Part shown: piece by piece, positions 1 to 15,000 of the stretch | How the letters are laid out: each line of letters starts with the position of its first letter | Numbering within the stretch: the stretch's first letter is position 1 | Source: Gorsachius magnificus | Taxonomy: Eukaryota > Chordata > Aves > Pelecaniformes > Ardeidae | Reading direction: 5' to 3' | DNA length: 64,000 nucleotides | NCBI GenBank assembly: GCA_034008185.1 | Contig: CM067081.1 | Location: forward strand, 156,332,258 to 156,396,257 | Notes under the pieces: generated by a model | Database searches by the model: none | Seen by the model: the letters and a program-made list of their open reading frames with translations, nothing else | Told to the model about the DNA's origin: nothing | Position numbers and translations under genes: made by a program

Positions 1-40
1 AACCTGTCCAGCTCCTGGATACTTCTTGGGAACCATGGCA
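1..40 (-). CDS. PAH: PAH exon 4, first 40 bases (truncated by window edge)
   Basis: A TTTTGCAG acceptor (AG at 42-41) is followed by 40 coding bases that finish the Val codon split after exon 3 and continue [12 protein letters not shown] plus two bases. This is the linker into the catalytic domain and aligns with the start of human exon 4 (PWFPRTIQELDRF). The rest of the exon lies left of the window. It fixes the reading frame of the whole gene model. Confidence 0.93.
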
Positions 41-3000
41 CTGCAAAACAGAAAAAAAATAGAGACTGGTATGCTTCTTCATTACTTGGTTTGGGGCCTT
101 CTTCTGGTCTTTCCATCTATTCATCATAAATATAAAGAAACATACGCAAGGGGCTAAATTATTTGGGCAGTAATGGTCTTTTCCTGTAGCAGGAGCAAGA
201 GCAAAGCCTGCAAGCTGTCTTGAATTTGTGGCTGTTTTGCACTGTTGGAAGAATGCAGAGCATCAGGAATGTCTAGCCCTTGGTGCAGAGCTGGCTTGTA
301 ATGTTTATGATTTTCTGTTTATTATTCTGGTTTCTTGGCTTACCAAAATGTGGGAATTTTTCCAGAGTATCCTTCCTTTCACGGTAGCTAGAATCAGCCA
401 TTTCAAAGGAACAGCAAGAAACCCCACAGCAAGAAGGATACAGGATTATGTGACGCTCTGAAAATTTCTTTCTAAGACCTACTTGGTGGCCTCACTTAAG
501 CTAGGATGCTGAAATAAAATGATAAATGGCACCCTAATACCTCAGACTAGCATTGTATTACTGCAGTCATTATACAATAATGTATTCATTTAATTAACAT
601 TCTGGGCCTGGTTCTCTATCACCTTGTAACCCATGTACTATACACACTGCCTACAATGCAGCCAGGATATGAAATGGGACCACACTGACTACACAGCATA
701 TAATGTCCATGTGGCCCTCCACATAAGGTGAAGGGCAAGGAAGAATCCCAGAGCTTTCCAGATGTGATGTGTTCAGACAGAGGAAAGCTGAAGGCAAGTG
801 TCTTCATGGCAACTACAAGGAGAGGCTCTTCGCAGCTCATGAGGTACATGGAGCAGTCATCCCAGGTCAGACCTCCTTACTAGAGCCACAAGTGTATTCA
901 CCCAGTGGTCCAGGATGTCCCCTGCCACATGTCCCCTTGCCAGCAAGAGGCCTGACACACACGTGCAGTGGCTGTACCAGGCTGCAGCCCCCTCTTCCAT
1001 CTCCTTCAGAAGGATCTGGCTGTATACCGAGCAAGGGACGTCCTTGTCAGCCACCACTGGGCCCGGCCACCCCAGCTCTCTGAAACACTGAGACAGGGAA
1101 GCTCGATGGAGGGAGTACAGGGATTGTGGGGCCATTCCTCTTCCTTGTCCTGTCATCACTTTGGGAAGTGCACCTGTAGGTACCACCGCTAGGTACCACT
1201 GGCAGCTGGGCACATCCTGGGAGCAGCCAGTGCTTCTGGGTTCAGCTTATTTGGCTTTCCCTTCTGCTGCCCCATTCTTACATTTTTGGCCCTTTGACCC
1301 TAGCTGCCTGCCTCTTTTCTTTTCCCCTTCCCTTCCCTTCTGCCTGAGTCAGAGGCTACAGCTGTGCCTAAATTTAAAAGCCTGTGCTGAACTTCTCAAA
1401 CATACAACTAGTTGCTCTTTGAACCCATGTATACATCTGTCTCCAGGAAACTGCAGAACTGAGATCTATTACTTCTTTACATGTGATATGAAAAATTACT
1501 CCCTTTTGTTTTAAACTTGATTATTTCATTTTGTGTTAATTAGTTCCTGCATACAAGCATCACTTGTTATTCGCCTTCTCCAGGCCACCTAGGACTTTAT
1601 AGCTCCCTGTCTACCATCCACCATCCTGGCTGAGACTCTGCCCATGTATTTCAGGCACAGAAACCATGGGCTATCCTTGAGCACTCACATCACTTCCCTC
1701 TGCACCACTTCCGGTTCTACCACGTTTTTTCCGAGGAAAGAGCACAAGACCTCCATCTAAGGATGTACCCCATGCTCAGGCTCTGCAATCACATCTTATA
1801 TGCTCCCCATACTGAATACAAGTCAACTCCAAAGGTTTGATGGTCCAAACTCAGGGGCTCTGAGCAGTCCCTCTATCAATAAAAAGTTGCAGTTCATTTA
1901 GTGACTTTTTTGCATGAATGGGTGTCACCTGCTCAATCAGTGCTTGGAAACAGCTCATTCCCCTGTGGGGCTCTCTGCTCAGCTGGGAGCACTGCCACTC
2001 AGCCATATCTCCCCATTTGATTTTGGGCTTTGTGCCAAATGAACCTGATCCCCAGCCAGCAGCTGCTGCGTGAGCTCCCTGCAGCGCCTCGCTGATGGGG
2101 CTCATTGCAGACCTGGATGGACCACCTACAGGATAAGAGGATCACTGTTTCCAGGACTATTCAGCCTTTTTTTCTGCTGAGCCTAACAACACGGAGGGCA
2201 CTTGCGGCGCTGGGTTTCTGCAAGGCACCTGCACAGAGGGGCCGGTGCAACAACAGCAGATTCACAGGGCACGCTTTGGGCGACTGCAGCTCAGCCCCAC
2301 ACAGAGTGCTCGCTCCCCCTGTCCCACCATCAGCCTGGTTGCATCCAACGTTCCCACTGGGAGCCCTCACATTTGTTCCAGGCAGGGCAGGGAAAGCAGG
2401 CAGGTGGTGGCCACCAGCCGGGGGAGGTCCTGGGCTGCCGGGGCTCCCCGAGATCCTGCCCAGCACCTCCAGTGCTCCCGGCTGTGCCTCCCCTTCTCCC
2501 GCACAGCAGAAGTGGGTTTGGGTCCCCCCCTTTCCGAGCTGCACACCCTTCTTGCTTTGCCCTAAAAAACAGACCTAAACAAGTCACTAGATGGCAGCAA
2601 CAGTCCCAGGAAGATCTTCCCAAAATGACTTGATCTGCTGGGTGTACCCCTAGCTCTCTAGTTTCTCCAGAAATACTCTCTCACCTTGCGGTTAGCAACC
2701 TTCCTGTACCTTGAGTTAAACCGGTCAGAGGTAGAAAAAGGTGTGTTTGAGCCCTAGAAAGGAGTTGCTACTCCCTTATGCTGTGTGAAGGGTGAGCACA
2801 CCCAGCCATCCTGCCCCTGTTTTCTATATGGGCAGCCAGGCACCGGGTTTATCTCGTAGCTCTGCCATTGAGCTGTGTGTGATGGTGGGAGAATCACTTC
2901 AGTGTTCTGTGCTTCAGGGTCCCCACTCTCAGTTTGGGGTGAGACACACAGGTAAAGATTTTGGGATTAGGCACTGGAAAAAAAAGCTGTCTGGCAGCCC

Positions 3001-6000
3001 CACAGCAAAGGATTTCTCAGTGTTGGAGTGAATAACCACTATTCTCAGGGACACACCATGAACTGAAGGGTCCAGGCTGCACAGGCAGGTGGGTAGGAGC
3101 TGAAGTCTGCAGTGAATTTCAGCAGCGATGTCTTAGGGTTTTGCTGCCCTGAATCAGAAAGGTCTATGTGGGCAGGGTTCAAATCATTGCAACTTCAGGA
3201 AGAGGTAAAACGGATATGTAATGGTGACTTACTTGCATTAAATGCATTTTATTCTCAAGTTGCCCAAAGTACTTGGTGCAGAGCTCATGATAAAATCTGG
3301 GACAGACTGACTGATGCGGTGTCAGTCCCAGGTATGGAGATGGGTGTCTAGTTTTTCCCCTACAGAGGAGCAGCACCTTATCTGTTAGGCATGCAGGCCC
3401 TGTAGGTACCTGACCTGTTTTCAGCAGATCTCTGCCCTCCACTCAGGTGCCTCCAGACACCAGTGGTAGCTGAGAGAGAGCAGCTCTGAGCTCGCAGAGC
3501 TGGATGAAAGGGGCAGGCTGTGAAAGGGAAATCCTGAGGACATTTAGTGCTATTTGCACCAGTACAGCTGATGTTAAGTCAGGTCCTGGAAAGTCCTGAG
3601 CCGCCTTAGCTCTTGAGGAAACAAGAATCGAACGTGCTGAGCACAGCCCCGGGGATGGCACTGCACCAAGTCCATGCAGCCCTCATGTCAGGGACCAGCG
3701 TGCAAAAAGGGCTACCAGGTCTTCTGCCTGGCTGTGGTGTGCCAGGAGGCGGTCCTGAGCCCTCCCAGCAACTATTTAAAAGATCAAATCAAATTACCCC
3801 CTGGCTGAATCTATCCCATTTTTTTTTGTGACAACCTCCTCCAGGCCCATTTGCCAGACTCACTGTCTGTCTGCATGGCCATTAATGAATTGCCAGGGCA
3901 AGCTGTTGCAACACTGGGCCTCTGTGAAGGTCCGAGGAGCAAACGTGGGCTGATCAGTAATAAATATTGATTTGTCTGTAAGTGAAACAGCAGCATTTAT
4001 GGGATCGTGCTGGACACCCAAGTGGTGACCAAATTACCATGGGGTCAAATGCTTAGCAGAATGCTAATAAGCCATTTATATAAGGGACAGAAAAGCAGGG
4101 GCAGCAAGGACTTCTGCAGAACTCCTCCATTCGAACCATTGTGAGGAGGGTCAAAGACAGGTCTATGCAATTTATAGCAGCGAGGGCCAGGTTTAGCCCT
4201 TTTTTAAACAGTCCCAAATGCTTTGGCCAGCCTCAGGGTTTAGCAAACAAGGGCCCTACAGAACCTCAGCCTCCAGCCTGTCTCAGAAATGCAATAAATT
4301 GTCTACATTTCCCTAATGCTGCAACAGAATAATATTTAATTCTTTTTATTCATGGGCTCCGAGTGGTCTGCAGATACCCAACTTGTTTCCAAAAAGAGCC
4401 ATGAAGAGATGCACTGTGTTTTCACAACAAATCTTCCCATCTCTACAAAGGGCTTTTGGCCCAGTGACTGCTAGCCCATCTCATCTGAAGTTCTAAAACT
4501 ACCTTTGGATTTTGAGCATTTTCCTGGACTGCTCTTCAGCTAAAATTACACTGTTGATCCAAACCTGGTATCTGTAACTATTTTGGTGTGTAAGTGGGAA
4601 TCCAACATTACATTTTGCATTTAAGAGAGGAGACCCCCTAAAAAGAGTTAGAGTGCTCAAAGAAAAAAAAAAAGCACTGTTCATTTATACCTTGCCCAAT
4701 AAAGCACATACACACGTGTTTAATGTTGAGCTATACAGAAGGGGCAAGGCAAGAAATTTTTTCTAACTGTCCACAGAGAGGTCCCAAGAATGGCACTGTG
4801 TGCTTCGTACAGGAAACTGAGTAAAATAGGGATTTTTTTTCTCAAATCATGAACATAAGCAAAGTGAAGCCTTAGCAAAGAAGGGCTGAGAGCATCTTCA
4901 GGCAGCAATGAAAGAATCGGTCCCGTGGAAGCTCAGACTGCCTTCAGGAGCAAAGCTTCCCAGACTTTACCTGCCAACTGAGAAGAGCGTGACAATGTCC
5001 CCATAAACCATATTCCTGATATTTCGCTCCCTGGAGGCATATTGCTCTCGTTCCATGCTTTAGGAATAAAATATCACAAAATCACAAAACCAGATTTGCC
5101 AGGGTTCTAACCTTGTAGCTGCCTCAGCCCAGAATTTGCCACCCACAGTTCATACCCTAAGCAGGGCTTGTTTGACCTTTCAAAATACGGCTCTTTGGGG
5201 ATTTCAGTTTGACCGGACCCTCACTACTCATGAGAGAAGTTAAAATTGAAAAAAAAAAAAAAGAGAAAGGGCAAAAAGAAATATCATTCTTCCTCTCTTT
5301 CCTCGACAATAAATTGCTCCCACTTTATACTATTTCTGAATTACTGAAACTAACAAACACATACAAGTTATCCTCTCAGACAGAAGGGGATCAAGTCCCT
5401 TTCTGCAGCACTGACAGGATAATCTAGCTCAAAAAATCCTTTGATCAACACAGTAACATACAGTGAAATCCTAATCCTAGCTGACCATGGGAGTTTTGAC
5501 TTCTGTGAGGTCAGAATTTCACTCACAAGCCTTTCTTGGCTGATATTTAGAGCTGCATCTCTATCCAAATCTGACCTATGCTTATACACAACTTTATAAT
5601 TTAATAAAGTTTATTATCAATTTCTTAATAATAATCAGAAAACCAAAAGTAATGGCAAGCCCTGTATCTTTCTTCTGGAAATGAAAAAGCCCTCAAAAGA
5701 GAACATCTTTGAATTTATGTGATCATAAATCACCTAATCAATCTTTTATCCCTTACTCTCATGAATGGAGAGAACTGACTCCAAAGAGTATCTGCCTTCT
5801 TCTTTTTCATCTTCAAATGTAATGTCATGGGTAGGATACAAAGGAAATGGTAAAAGGATTACCAGCAGTGATCTCAAGAAGGTATTAATGTCCTTTCATG
5901 TTGTTCCTAGGAAGGAAGAGGAAGATCCAGACCTAAAGTATTTAAAGTCTGAAATCCTATTAAAATCACATCTGTTATCTGAAGAGGCATTTAAGTATGT

Positions 6001-9000
6001 CTCAGACTGGATGCTGGGCAACCACCACTGTACCGAGCAGCCTCAACTCCAGCAAAAATTTCTGAGAATTAGGAGCACGGACAACTCGCAAAATCTTTCG
6101 TTACTTCCCTCCAAAGGCAGGGAAACTGACTTCCCTGAGATTTCTTCCAGGAATAGAGTTATTCCTGCTCCCACCAAAATGGGTGGCAGAGCCTCCCCAG
6201 TTCCAACAGCAGGAGTGAAGGGCATCCACAAGCCCAAAAAGTGGAGAGACAGATGGATGCTGTGGGACTTACATGTAGCTGTGTGAGGGACAGCGGGAAG
6301 CAGGGGGGATGTCACTCCAGGGGACTTTTTCTCCCCTCCCCTTATCTCAGCCCAGAGGTGCAAGGGTCCCGCAAGGATGGGGCTGCAGCAGCCAGCAACC
6401 AGGGTCCACAAGACCAAAATCAGAAAGTAAATCCAGGTGTTCAGAGGGGCATGCCAGCCCAGGAGCACAGGAGGGCAATTCCTCCTCCTGCCCTGTGAGG
6501 ATGCCACTGCTTCGTGCCAGGCTCTTGGCACATCTACTACACCACAGGGTTTGTGCCAGGTTGATTTGTGAGGTCCCAGAGGTATTTGGCAAGGGGGAAG
6601 GTACTGCAGGAGTACTTCACTGCCACTTTTTGTTTTGTTATGCTGCCCTTTACCAGCAGTTCCTACCTGAATAAGGAAAACCTGGAAGGCAGCTGGACTT
6701 TGTATGAAGGATCCATTGAATAAACAGTTTATAAAGAGTCAGCAAATGAGCAACAGCTGCTTTAATAAATAGTTAATTAATTGCTCACCAGAGCAATAGA
6801 ATCCTTAAAGCTTATAGTTACACCTAGGTTTTATCTAATCTACTGGAGACACTCCAGAAAAGAGCAAAGACTGGCCACAAGCCCAGAAACCGGGTGCCCT
6901 GAGAAGAGAAGGCTGAGATTGGGCAGGATACATCACCAGACTCCAAAAAGGCTGGTCTAAAAAGAAAGGGTAGCTTCTGTTCCCAGTGTCAAAGGCAGGC
7001 AGGAGGAGACATCATCAGCTCTCAGGGCAGCAAGTGAGACTGGGTCAGAGCAGGGCAGCCCCGCAGTGCAGAGCTGTGGAGCCCAGAAAATCTCCATCAC
7101 TCAGGACCGACAGTGGCTTAGGTAGTCCTGCCTTTTGCCAGGGGACAGACCACTAACCCCTTGCAGGACTTCTGTCTCCATCTTCTGATTTAAAATTTTA
7201 CATCTATTTTTAAGATGCCCTATCAGAATTGTAACATACTCACCTGTCAGTGCTGGCTCTGTATGGCCTGACTCTGAATGGACTCGCTGTACAAGACAGC
7301 AAAGTTTGACTGAGTTCACAGGGTCTGTGTATCACTTAAAAGTCAAAAAAAAGCTTCTTTTCACCCGAGTGCCCCCTGTGAGAATTGTTCAAGATGGGGA
7401 AGTCCCCCAGCTGGGACACACAATGCACAGGCATTGTAGATGTCTCCAGGACACCCTTTTGGTGACCTCCCTTGGGACTCCAGGGAGCCATCCTTCCTTA
7501 GGAAGGTGAAAGGCAGTCTTCAGAGGGTGACATTTTTCCACAAAATGGCACTGTGAAGGCTTGACTCTGCTGCGTACTGAACAGGCAGAGATTTATTATG
7601 GGAATGGGGTGGGAGCAAAAAGGAGGCATTTCAAGTCCTGGATTTCTCAGGAGGATTCATCTACCATCTACAAGCCAAGTCCATGCATGCACCTGCAGAT
7701 TTTGCTGGAACTGTTTGCCCTTTTAAATTGTGATTGAGTTTATGCAGGTTTTTTGACTCAGGGCAGGCAATAGCTAGACAGATGTAGTGCACCCACTTGG
7801 ACATCCTTCTTGTCTCTCTTCTAAGTTCTCATGTGGGCAGAGAACCCAGGAAAAAGCTAAAAGTATACAGGCCCTGCAGTGGCTTTCAGTGCTCAGTGTT
7901 CCAAAAGCAATGGGACAGTAGTCAGAGGCTCAGGGAACATGTCATTGGGCATGATAAGCTAACATATCTGCATTAAACATGGCAGTTTGGGTCCCACCTG
8001 CACCCCTGTTATTCCTTCACACTACAGGTGCATGTCAAGAACAAAAGTTGCCACCCCGCATAACTTACCAAAAGCTGTGTATATAAATGCTGCTTGTTTT
8101 AAAACAGGACAGAGACTGGAAGCAGTAAATGAATGTTCCTACAAATTCCTGCACCATTGCTTGGGGATTTACAAGTTGAGCCCTTAGCCTGTAACTCCGA
8201 TCATCCTTTGATCCCTGTTAACTTCTGCAGGTAGTGTAACAAGCTACTGCAACAAGGCTGTCTTTAAGAGACTGTGAGTGCTGCCAACCAACCAGGAGAC
8301 AACATAACACTAGATCCCAGGAGACCTAGCCGAAAGCATGGCAAGAGATGGAGCATGGCAGTTTACACTGAGAGAAAACCTTCATATAAAAAATCTTACA
8401 ACAAAGGCAAAATAGGCAGAGGGCGGGAAATGCAGACATACAGATCCAAGAGGAACTCCTTTGCTACAGGAAAAAGAAGTCATTTAAGTATGTGATGTAA
8501 ATATTCCTTGTCGCTATTAACTTTGCCAGTGTATCCTTACCAGTGTCCTTCTTCTTTGTTCGTGAAAGCTCATGGACTGTTGCTCCAATATCATTTCTCA
8601 AGGACTTGATGATCTTGTCCAGCGCTGGGACATTCTTGCCTTCCAAGTTAATGAAGAATTCATACTCATCTTTGTTGAGACGGGAAGGTCGAGACTCAAT
8701 GTGTGTCAGGTTTATACCTTTTTCCTATAAGAAAGAGAGACTTTGGTCACACAGGGTTTGGGGGAAGAAATATAACATAAAGACTAGCTAAAATTCATGA
8801 GTTAGTCAAAAACCCATACTATACAATCCAAATAACTCAAAAGCAGAGACTTGCTTCTGGTGGCCACTGGACTGAGGACTTTCACAACAGGAAGAGAGAC
8901 AAAAAGAAAGAGTGAGAAGGATGTGGGATTCACCCTTGTGCAGAGCACCAACATAAAGACTATGCACTGCATAAACCTTTGAAAAAGGTGGAAGGATACA

Positions 9001-12000
9001 AGTTTTAGACAGGCTTTGTATTATAAATGGTGACTCCTGTACTGCAAGTACATAATGGGAGCTTGTCTGGATAGACAAGAATGTTTCCCCAGGATCAACA
9101 TGGGAAGTAGGTGTTCCACCTGTAGAGAACCCTCTCATGAGAAGCAAATGTTGTATTTATGAGCACCTTGAAAGAAGGTTGGAAAAGCAAGCAGCTGGGC
9201 ACCCTGTGAGATAAGCTTCTGCCAAGCCACTGCCCAGTCACCTGCAAAGCCACCTGCACAGTTTCCAAGGCTGTGAGCAGGTGTTGGGCAGAGATTCAAT
9301 GGGAAACATGGGTCTGCACCAAAAACGTAGCCCAGGTTTGTGCAAATAAAAACATGGGTGTTTTAAATCACAGAATCACAAAATCATAAAACCACAGAAT
9401 CACTGAGGTTGGATGGGGCCTCTGGAGATCGTCTAGTCTGACAGTCTGCGGAGGCAGGGTCCACTAGAGCAGATTGCTCAGAACCATGTCCAGTTGAGTT
9501 TTGAGTATCTCCACAGACAGAGACTTCACAACCTCTCTGGGAAACCTGCTCCAGAGTCTGATCACTCTCACAGCAAAGAATTATTTTCTTTAGCAGGGAA
9601 ATTCAAATTCTGTCTCACCAAATATCTGACAAGCAGCAGTACCTCCTAGCTCTGAAGAAAGGGATCACTGGCAACTATAGTCCTGATATGGCCAGTGGGT
9701 ACCTGACCTCAGCCATACCACCATGTCAATGTGTAAAGCGACAAGTAGCAAAAAATCCTATTTTTCCAGTCACTTAAACACAAGTTCAGGAAAATCTTCC
9801 TCAGTTTAGCTGAATTCAAATGTTTTCAAATGTTTTTCCTGAGCAGTGTAATTTGAATATGAAAATATTACCCTTTTTTTTCTTTTCTCTTTTTTTTGAG
9901 AAAAACCTTTTAAACAGATCTCAGCTGATGCAGACTTTAGCACCTGACCTTCCTGTCAGGCTCACACTGGAGCCGCAGCCATGGCACGCCGAGGCCAGGT
10001 CTGGGCTTCTGTCCCCTGGGAGGAATAGTCAAACCCCTGGAGGAAATCTGGGCCCGAAGATCAACCACAGAAGAATCAGAGGAGCTGACACACAATGTTC
10101 GGCAGCCCTGGTGAAGCTGATGGTTTGCTGCATTCAGGCTTAACAAGACCCCAAAGTACATGGGGTGAAAAGATGGCCCCGCTGCTGTCAGCGTCAAACC
10201 CCCGGCTGCAGTGGGGTCAGGATTTTATCCATGAAAAAACACTGTGAGGATCTACTTGTGACCTACAGGGAAGAAAGAGGGAAGCTTTTTTTCCTGTACC
10301 TCCCTCTTGTTTGAGCTTCTCAAGCCCTTTAAGGTTTTCTTTGCTCCTCTCAGTGCTTGCACAGCACAGGGGGGCATCTGGCCATCAGTGGCAAAGGCCT
10401 CATTCACTCCACCACAAAAGGCAGTTTATTACTTGCTAGGAAACAGCATGCATGTCATTCCTCTGTTTCCTGAGTGTCACACGCTACAGATGAACTTAAA
10501 TTGTTTGGCTAGATACCAATACAATAAGTTGAAAAGGTCAAAAGCGCATTCGCCAACTGCTGCTCTCAAGAGATGCTGTCCTCGCGGGGCTGTCTGGGGG
10601 AGAGAATGGCCGCCACTGTCCTGGGCCCCGAGGACAATTTGGTTTAGGCCTCCAAATCCCCATTTCACAGACAGACCGCACATTGTACCCCCCGCTTGGT
10701 GAGGCGCAGGGAAGTGGGGGCGGCCCAGAGCTGGAAGTTCAGATGACTCCGGGCTGGAAAGCTTTTGGCAGGGAGCAGGCGCAGAGGCCTGCCGGCCTCT
10801 TCACCGTGACCGTGCCATGGAGAAGCATGCAGCAGCGTGGGGCTGGCACCCCGAGCCCGCGGCCGTTCGGCTGCTCTGTGGAGCCACGCTCAGAGGTGGA
10901 GAGCAGGTGTAAAACCTCCCCCTGTGCAAAGGCTCGACTCAGGCACACTGAGCTGCTGCTTTACTTTCGCCTTGCACTGATGCGTCGGGGTGTTGTATTC
11001 TGTCTCTGTGTAGATTCACAGAGGAATGAGGTCCCCAACTCTGTCTGGGCTTTCTACGTCTTGCAGAAGCTGTGATAACATGGACATCGCTTCAGTGGTC
11101 ATTATCCCCCGCTTCCTTCCCCTCCCACAAATGTTCATCCCTGCCTCAGCGTCCCTCCCCTGGAGATAGCGGAGTTGTTCGAGAGATCACACAGGTACCT
11201 TAACTAATCCTTTTTCCTATGGCCAGGTGACTTTTCCGCTGCACCAGCTCTCCAGTGTGGCTCAGCAAGCAGCTGCACAAACAGTGGTGCCCACAAAATG
11301 GAGGGAATGATGCAGGGGTTGAGAATGAATAGACAAGCTGTGGGGTGGGCACAAGGCATGCTTAAGGCAGCAGGAGCATCAATCCTCTCAAAGTATTGCC
11401 ACAACGTAAGAGAGTGGGAAAAGGAAAAAAAAAAGATGGGGAGGAAGGAGCTCGTGGAGACAGTCACCTCTTTTCTTACACCTGGGATAAGCAAAACAGC
11501 TTCCCACAGAGTGTGAAGGCAGTTTGCTGTTTATTTGAGGGGTGCCTGCAGCTCAGCAATGTGCAGAGCCAACCCATTACCTCCTTGTGCCAAGGCTTCA
11601 GGACCTCATGGCAGAGAAGCTGAAGGGAGAACCCTTCTGGTCATTGCTTTCAAAGCAAGAATTCAGCAGCATATGTCCAACTCCCTGAACTGGCGCTCCT
11701 GAAGAAACATGCTGTCATATGCTACGCCTTGCTACTAAGTCCCTGATTTCAAAATATTTGTAATGGCTCTGTTACTAGAGTGGCTTTACAAATCTCAATT
11801 TCATTCTAGTCCAACTACTCCATCTAGTGTTTAATCTTCATAGTTTCACATTGTTCAAAACTTTTTTGTACCCTCAGTATTGCCAAACTTTGCAAGTGCA
11901 TCAGATTTCTCACAGTAGTGGATGCTTTAATTTAAAGCCCCAGTTTCTGGTTACGTGAGAAAGGAGAATGGGAGCATTTTTTTGTTGGTTGTTTATTTTG

Positions 12001-15000
12001 ACCAGTTTTCAATCTCTCTTTTTTTTTTTTATTAGATCTTGAAATCTTGGCAATGCATGCCTTCAAAAGACAGCTAATAAAAATTCTGTACTTATTTTAT
12101 GGGACTTCATGATTTCTGAGCTACTTTTTGTTGATGGAACCTAACTGGTTTTGGAAGATCTGGGCTGTCACATGTTTGAGACTGGATTCACACCTGAACT
12201 GTTGACATTGGTCTCTTTCCTATTTCAGAGCTGGTAGGAATCAGATAAGCCCACGGCTTGAGATTAGACGTGCCTTTGCTGAATTCGCCCCATCATTCAT
12301 TGCAGCTGCAAAAGCTTGCAACACGTTGGTGCTTCCCTACTTCTCCTCAGGTTTATGACCAGCATAGAGGCTGGGTCTCTCCTACATGGACACATCTTAT
12401 CATACAACCACATACCTGATGGAGTGCTTCTGTGTTGGTAGAGGAGGGGTAGCTGTACACCTATTTCAAAGCAGTGTACTAGTCCATCTCTAATATACTT
12501 TTTAGCAAGTATTAACAATTCAGAACAGATTTTGCCTTGAGGACTGAGGGTAGCATTAGGTGTAACATCTAATGGAGATCACAGGGGTAGGGTACAGTAT
12601 TGCCAGATCCCTTGAAGTTAGCAGAAGGCTTTCCAAATTTCTTACTTTTTTCTTAAAACTTCCACTCCTGGGGGTGAAAGTTCTTGGCTTTCATTATTTG
12701 GATATTCAAGTTAGCTGTATCTCTATCACTCCCCATTAGAGAAAGAAGTCTCAAGATGTTCTCAGAGCTCAAAAATCAAGTTAGAACTAAGTCCATTTTG
12801 TGTAAATCATGATTTTTGAATGGGGTTAGTGATACAGATATCAATTTACAACAGAGGCAATACTGGACACAGCAGGAGATTGCCCATCTCCCTGTCTGCC
12901 TTACCCCACAGTGCTGGATCTCAGCCTTGGCTCCCTGGCCGTGATGAGCTCCAGACCCTTCCCCATGTCATCCTGACCAAGAATCTCCCATGCTGCAGCT
13001 GCCCCACACCAGTGGGATCAAACCAGCCTGAAGTTACGCTACATCGGCAGTCTTGCAGAGGTCACCGCCAAGGGAATTTAGTCCCACCCTCAGAGAGTTT
13101 AATGGCCTGATCACTGAAAAGAAAAGTTGTGTTTTCATAGCTATATGGGGAAGCTTTCAGTGGGGATGGATACTTTCTGGGAATGTTTTGTGCTACTGCT
13201 TCCCATAGCATTCATATGTCCTTCTGCTTATGCATTACTAAATGCTCCTGTATATGGTTGCTAAAACTAAGTACAGCTGTGGAATCCATCTGCAGCTTGT
13301 TTTCATGACTGTTGTCATTAAGTAAGTTTGGCTTCATCAGGAGACTACACATTGTTACCAGATGAAGAACCACCGACAGTGCTATGGGGTGGCACTAATT
13401 CAGTGAGAACTTGGATGAAATCTCCCAAATCAAGGATTTACTTGCACTTCCCTGGTACAAAAAAAAAAGTGACATGAGCTTTTAACCCTTGTCACAGGCT
13501 AGTTCAGGGCTTCCTGAAGAGGACACTTTCAGAAGCATAAATAGAAATTCAGTGCCTAATTTTCACAGGAGATCAGGGGAGTTAGGAAGTTACAGAGGTG
13601 CCTTCAGCCATGGTTTCCCAAAGTGAAGGCAAAGGCAGCTGTCTGATTCAGCTTCACTGTCCCAGGGCCTGTTTCTCAGCTGAAGACAGTGCTTTCCCAT
13701 CTTCTCCTTCACATCTGCTAGGACATTCCTCACATGACAAGCTCACAGAGGCAAACAGACCCAGAAGTGGCCCTGCAGCAGCCCCTGGTGTCCATCACTC
13801 TGCACTTCTTCTCCAACCCTAAAGTTTGGTATGAGGCATTCGGCACAGTCTAGCCACAAAACACATGGAGTGGGACAAACCAAAAAGCATATGTGACAGC
13901 ATGTGGCACAATACAAACACTTAGCGAGAGGGCGGTCATCTATCTAAACTCACTTTGGTTTACTTGGTTGGTTACTCATGTGGTGCGGTTGATACGCCAG
14001 AAGGATGGGATGTCATCCAAAGAGACCTGGACAAGCTGGAGAAGTGGGCCCATGTGAACCTCATGAGGTTTAACAAGTCCAAGTGCAAGGTCATGCACCT
14101 GGGTTGGGGCAACCCCCAGTATCAATACAGGCTGGGGGAAGAAAGGATCGAGAGCAGCCCTGCTGAGAGGGACTTGGGGGTACTGATGGATGAAAAGCTG
14201 GACATGAGCCAACAATGCGTGCTGGAAGCCCAGAAGGCCAACTATACCCTGGGCTGCATCAGGAGAAGCGCGGCCAGCAGGTCGAGGGAGGTGATTCTGC
14301 CCTTCTGCTCTGCTCTGGTGAGACCTCACCTGGAGTACTGCGTCCAGTTCTGGAGCCTTCAGCACAAGAAGGACATGGAACTGTTGGAGCAGGTCCAGAG
14401 GAGGGCTACAAAAATGATCTGAGGGCCGGAGCACCTCTCCTATGAGGACAGGCTGAGAGAGTTGGGCTTGTTGAGCCTGGAGAAGAGAAGGCTGCGGGGA
14501 GACATGATTATGGCCTTTCAGTACCTAAAGGGGGCCTATAGGAAAGATGGGGAAAATCTTTTTAGTAGTGACAGCTGTGACAGGACAAGGGATAATGGTT
14601 TTAAACTGAAGCAGGGTAGGTTTAGACTGGATATAAGGAAGAAATTCTTTACAATGAGGGTGGTGAAACACTGGAACGGGTTGCCCAGAGAGGTAGTGGA
14701 GGCCCCATCCCTGGAAACATTCAAGGCCAGGTTGGACGGGGCTCTGAGCAACCTGATCTAGTTAGCAGTGTCCCTGCTCACTGCAGGGGGGTTGGACTAG
14801 ATGACCTCTAGGGGTCCCTTCCAACCCAAAACATTCTATGATTCTACGATTCTACTAGATCAAGGAGTCCTGCTCTCCTGGCCCTGTAAAGAGGAGAGCG
14901 CAGACCAAGGACAGGGATTTGAAGCAGTCAGTTCAGGTGTAATAGAATGATTGTAGCTGTGCATATGCATACTGTGGTGAAAAAAACAAGTCTCTTGGGA

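Noticed and set aside
5055..5090. Possible third CR1 3' end (ATCACAAAATCACAAAACC)
   Set aside because: Only about 20 bases resemble a CR1 end, with no matching element body next to it.
5765..6286. 173-codon ATG-started frame in PAH intron 3
   Set aside because: No recognisable domain, and it lies within an intron of another gene on the opposite strand. Length alone is not enough to call a gene.
13955..14761. The reverse-transcriptase-like protein as a host gene
   Set aside because: It is the C-terminal remnant of a CR1 LINE with a nonsense codon and a CR1 3' end.
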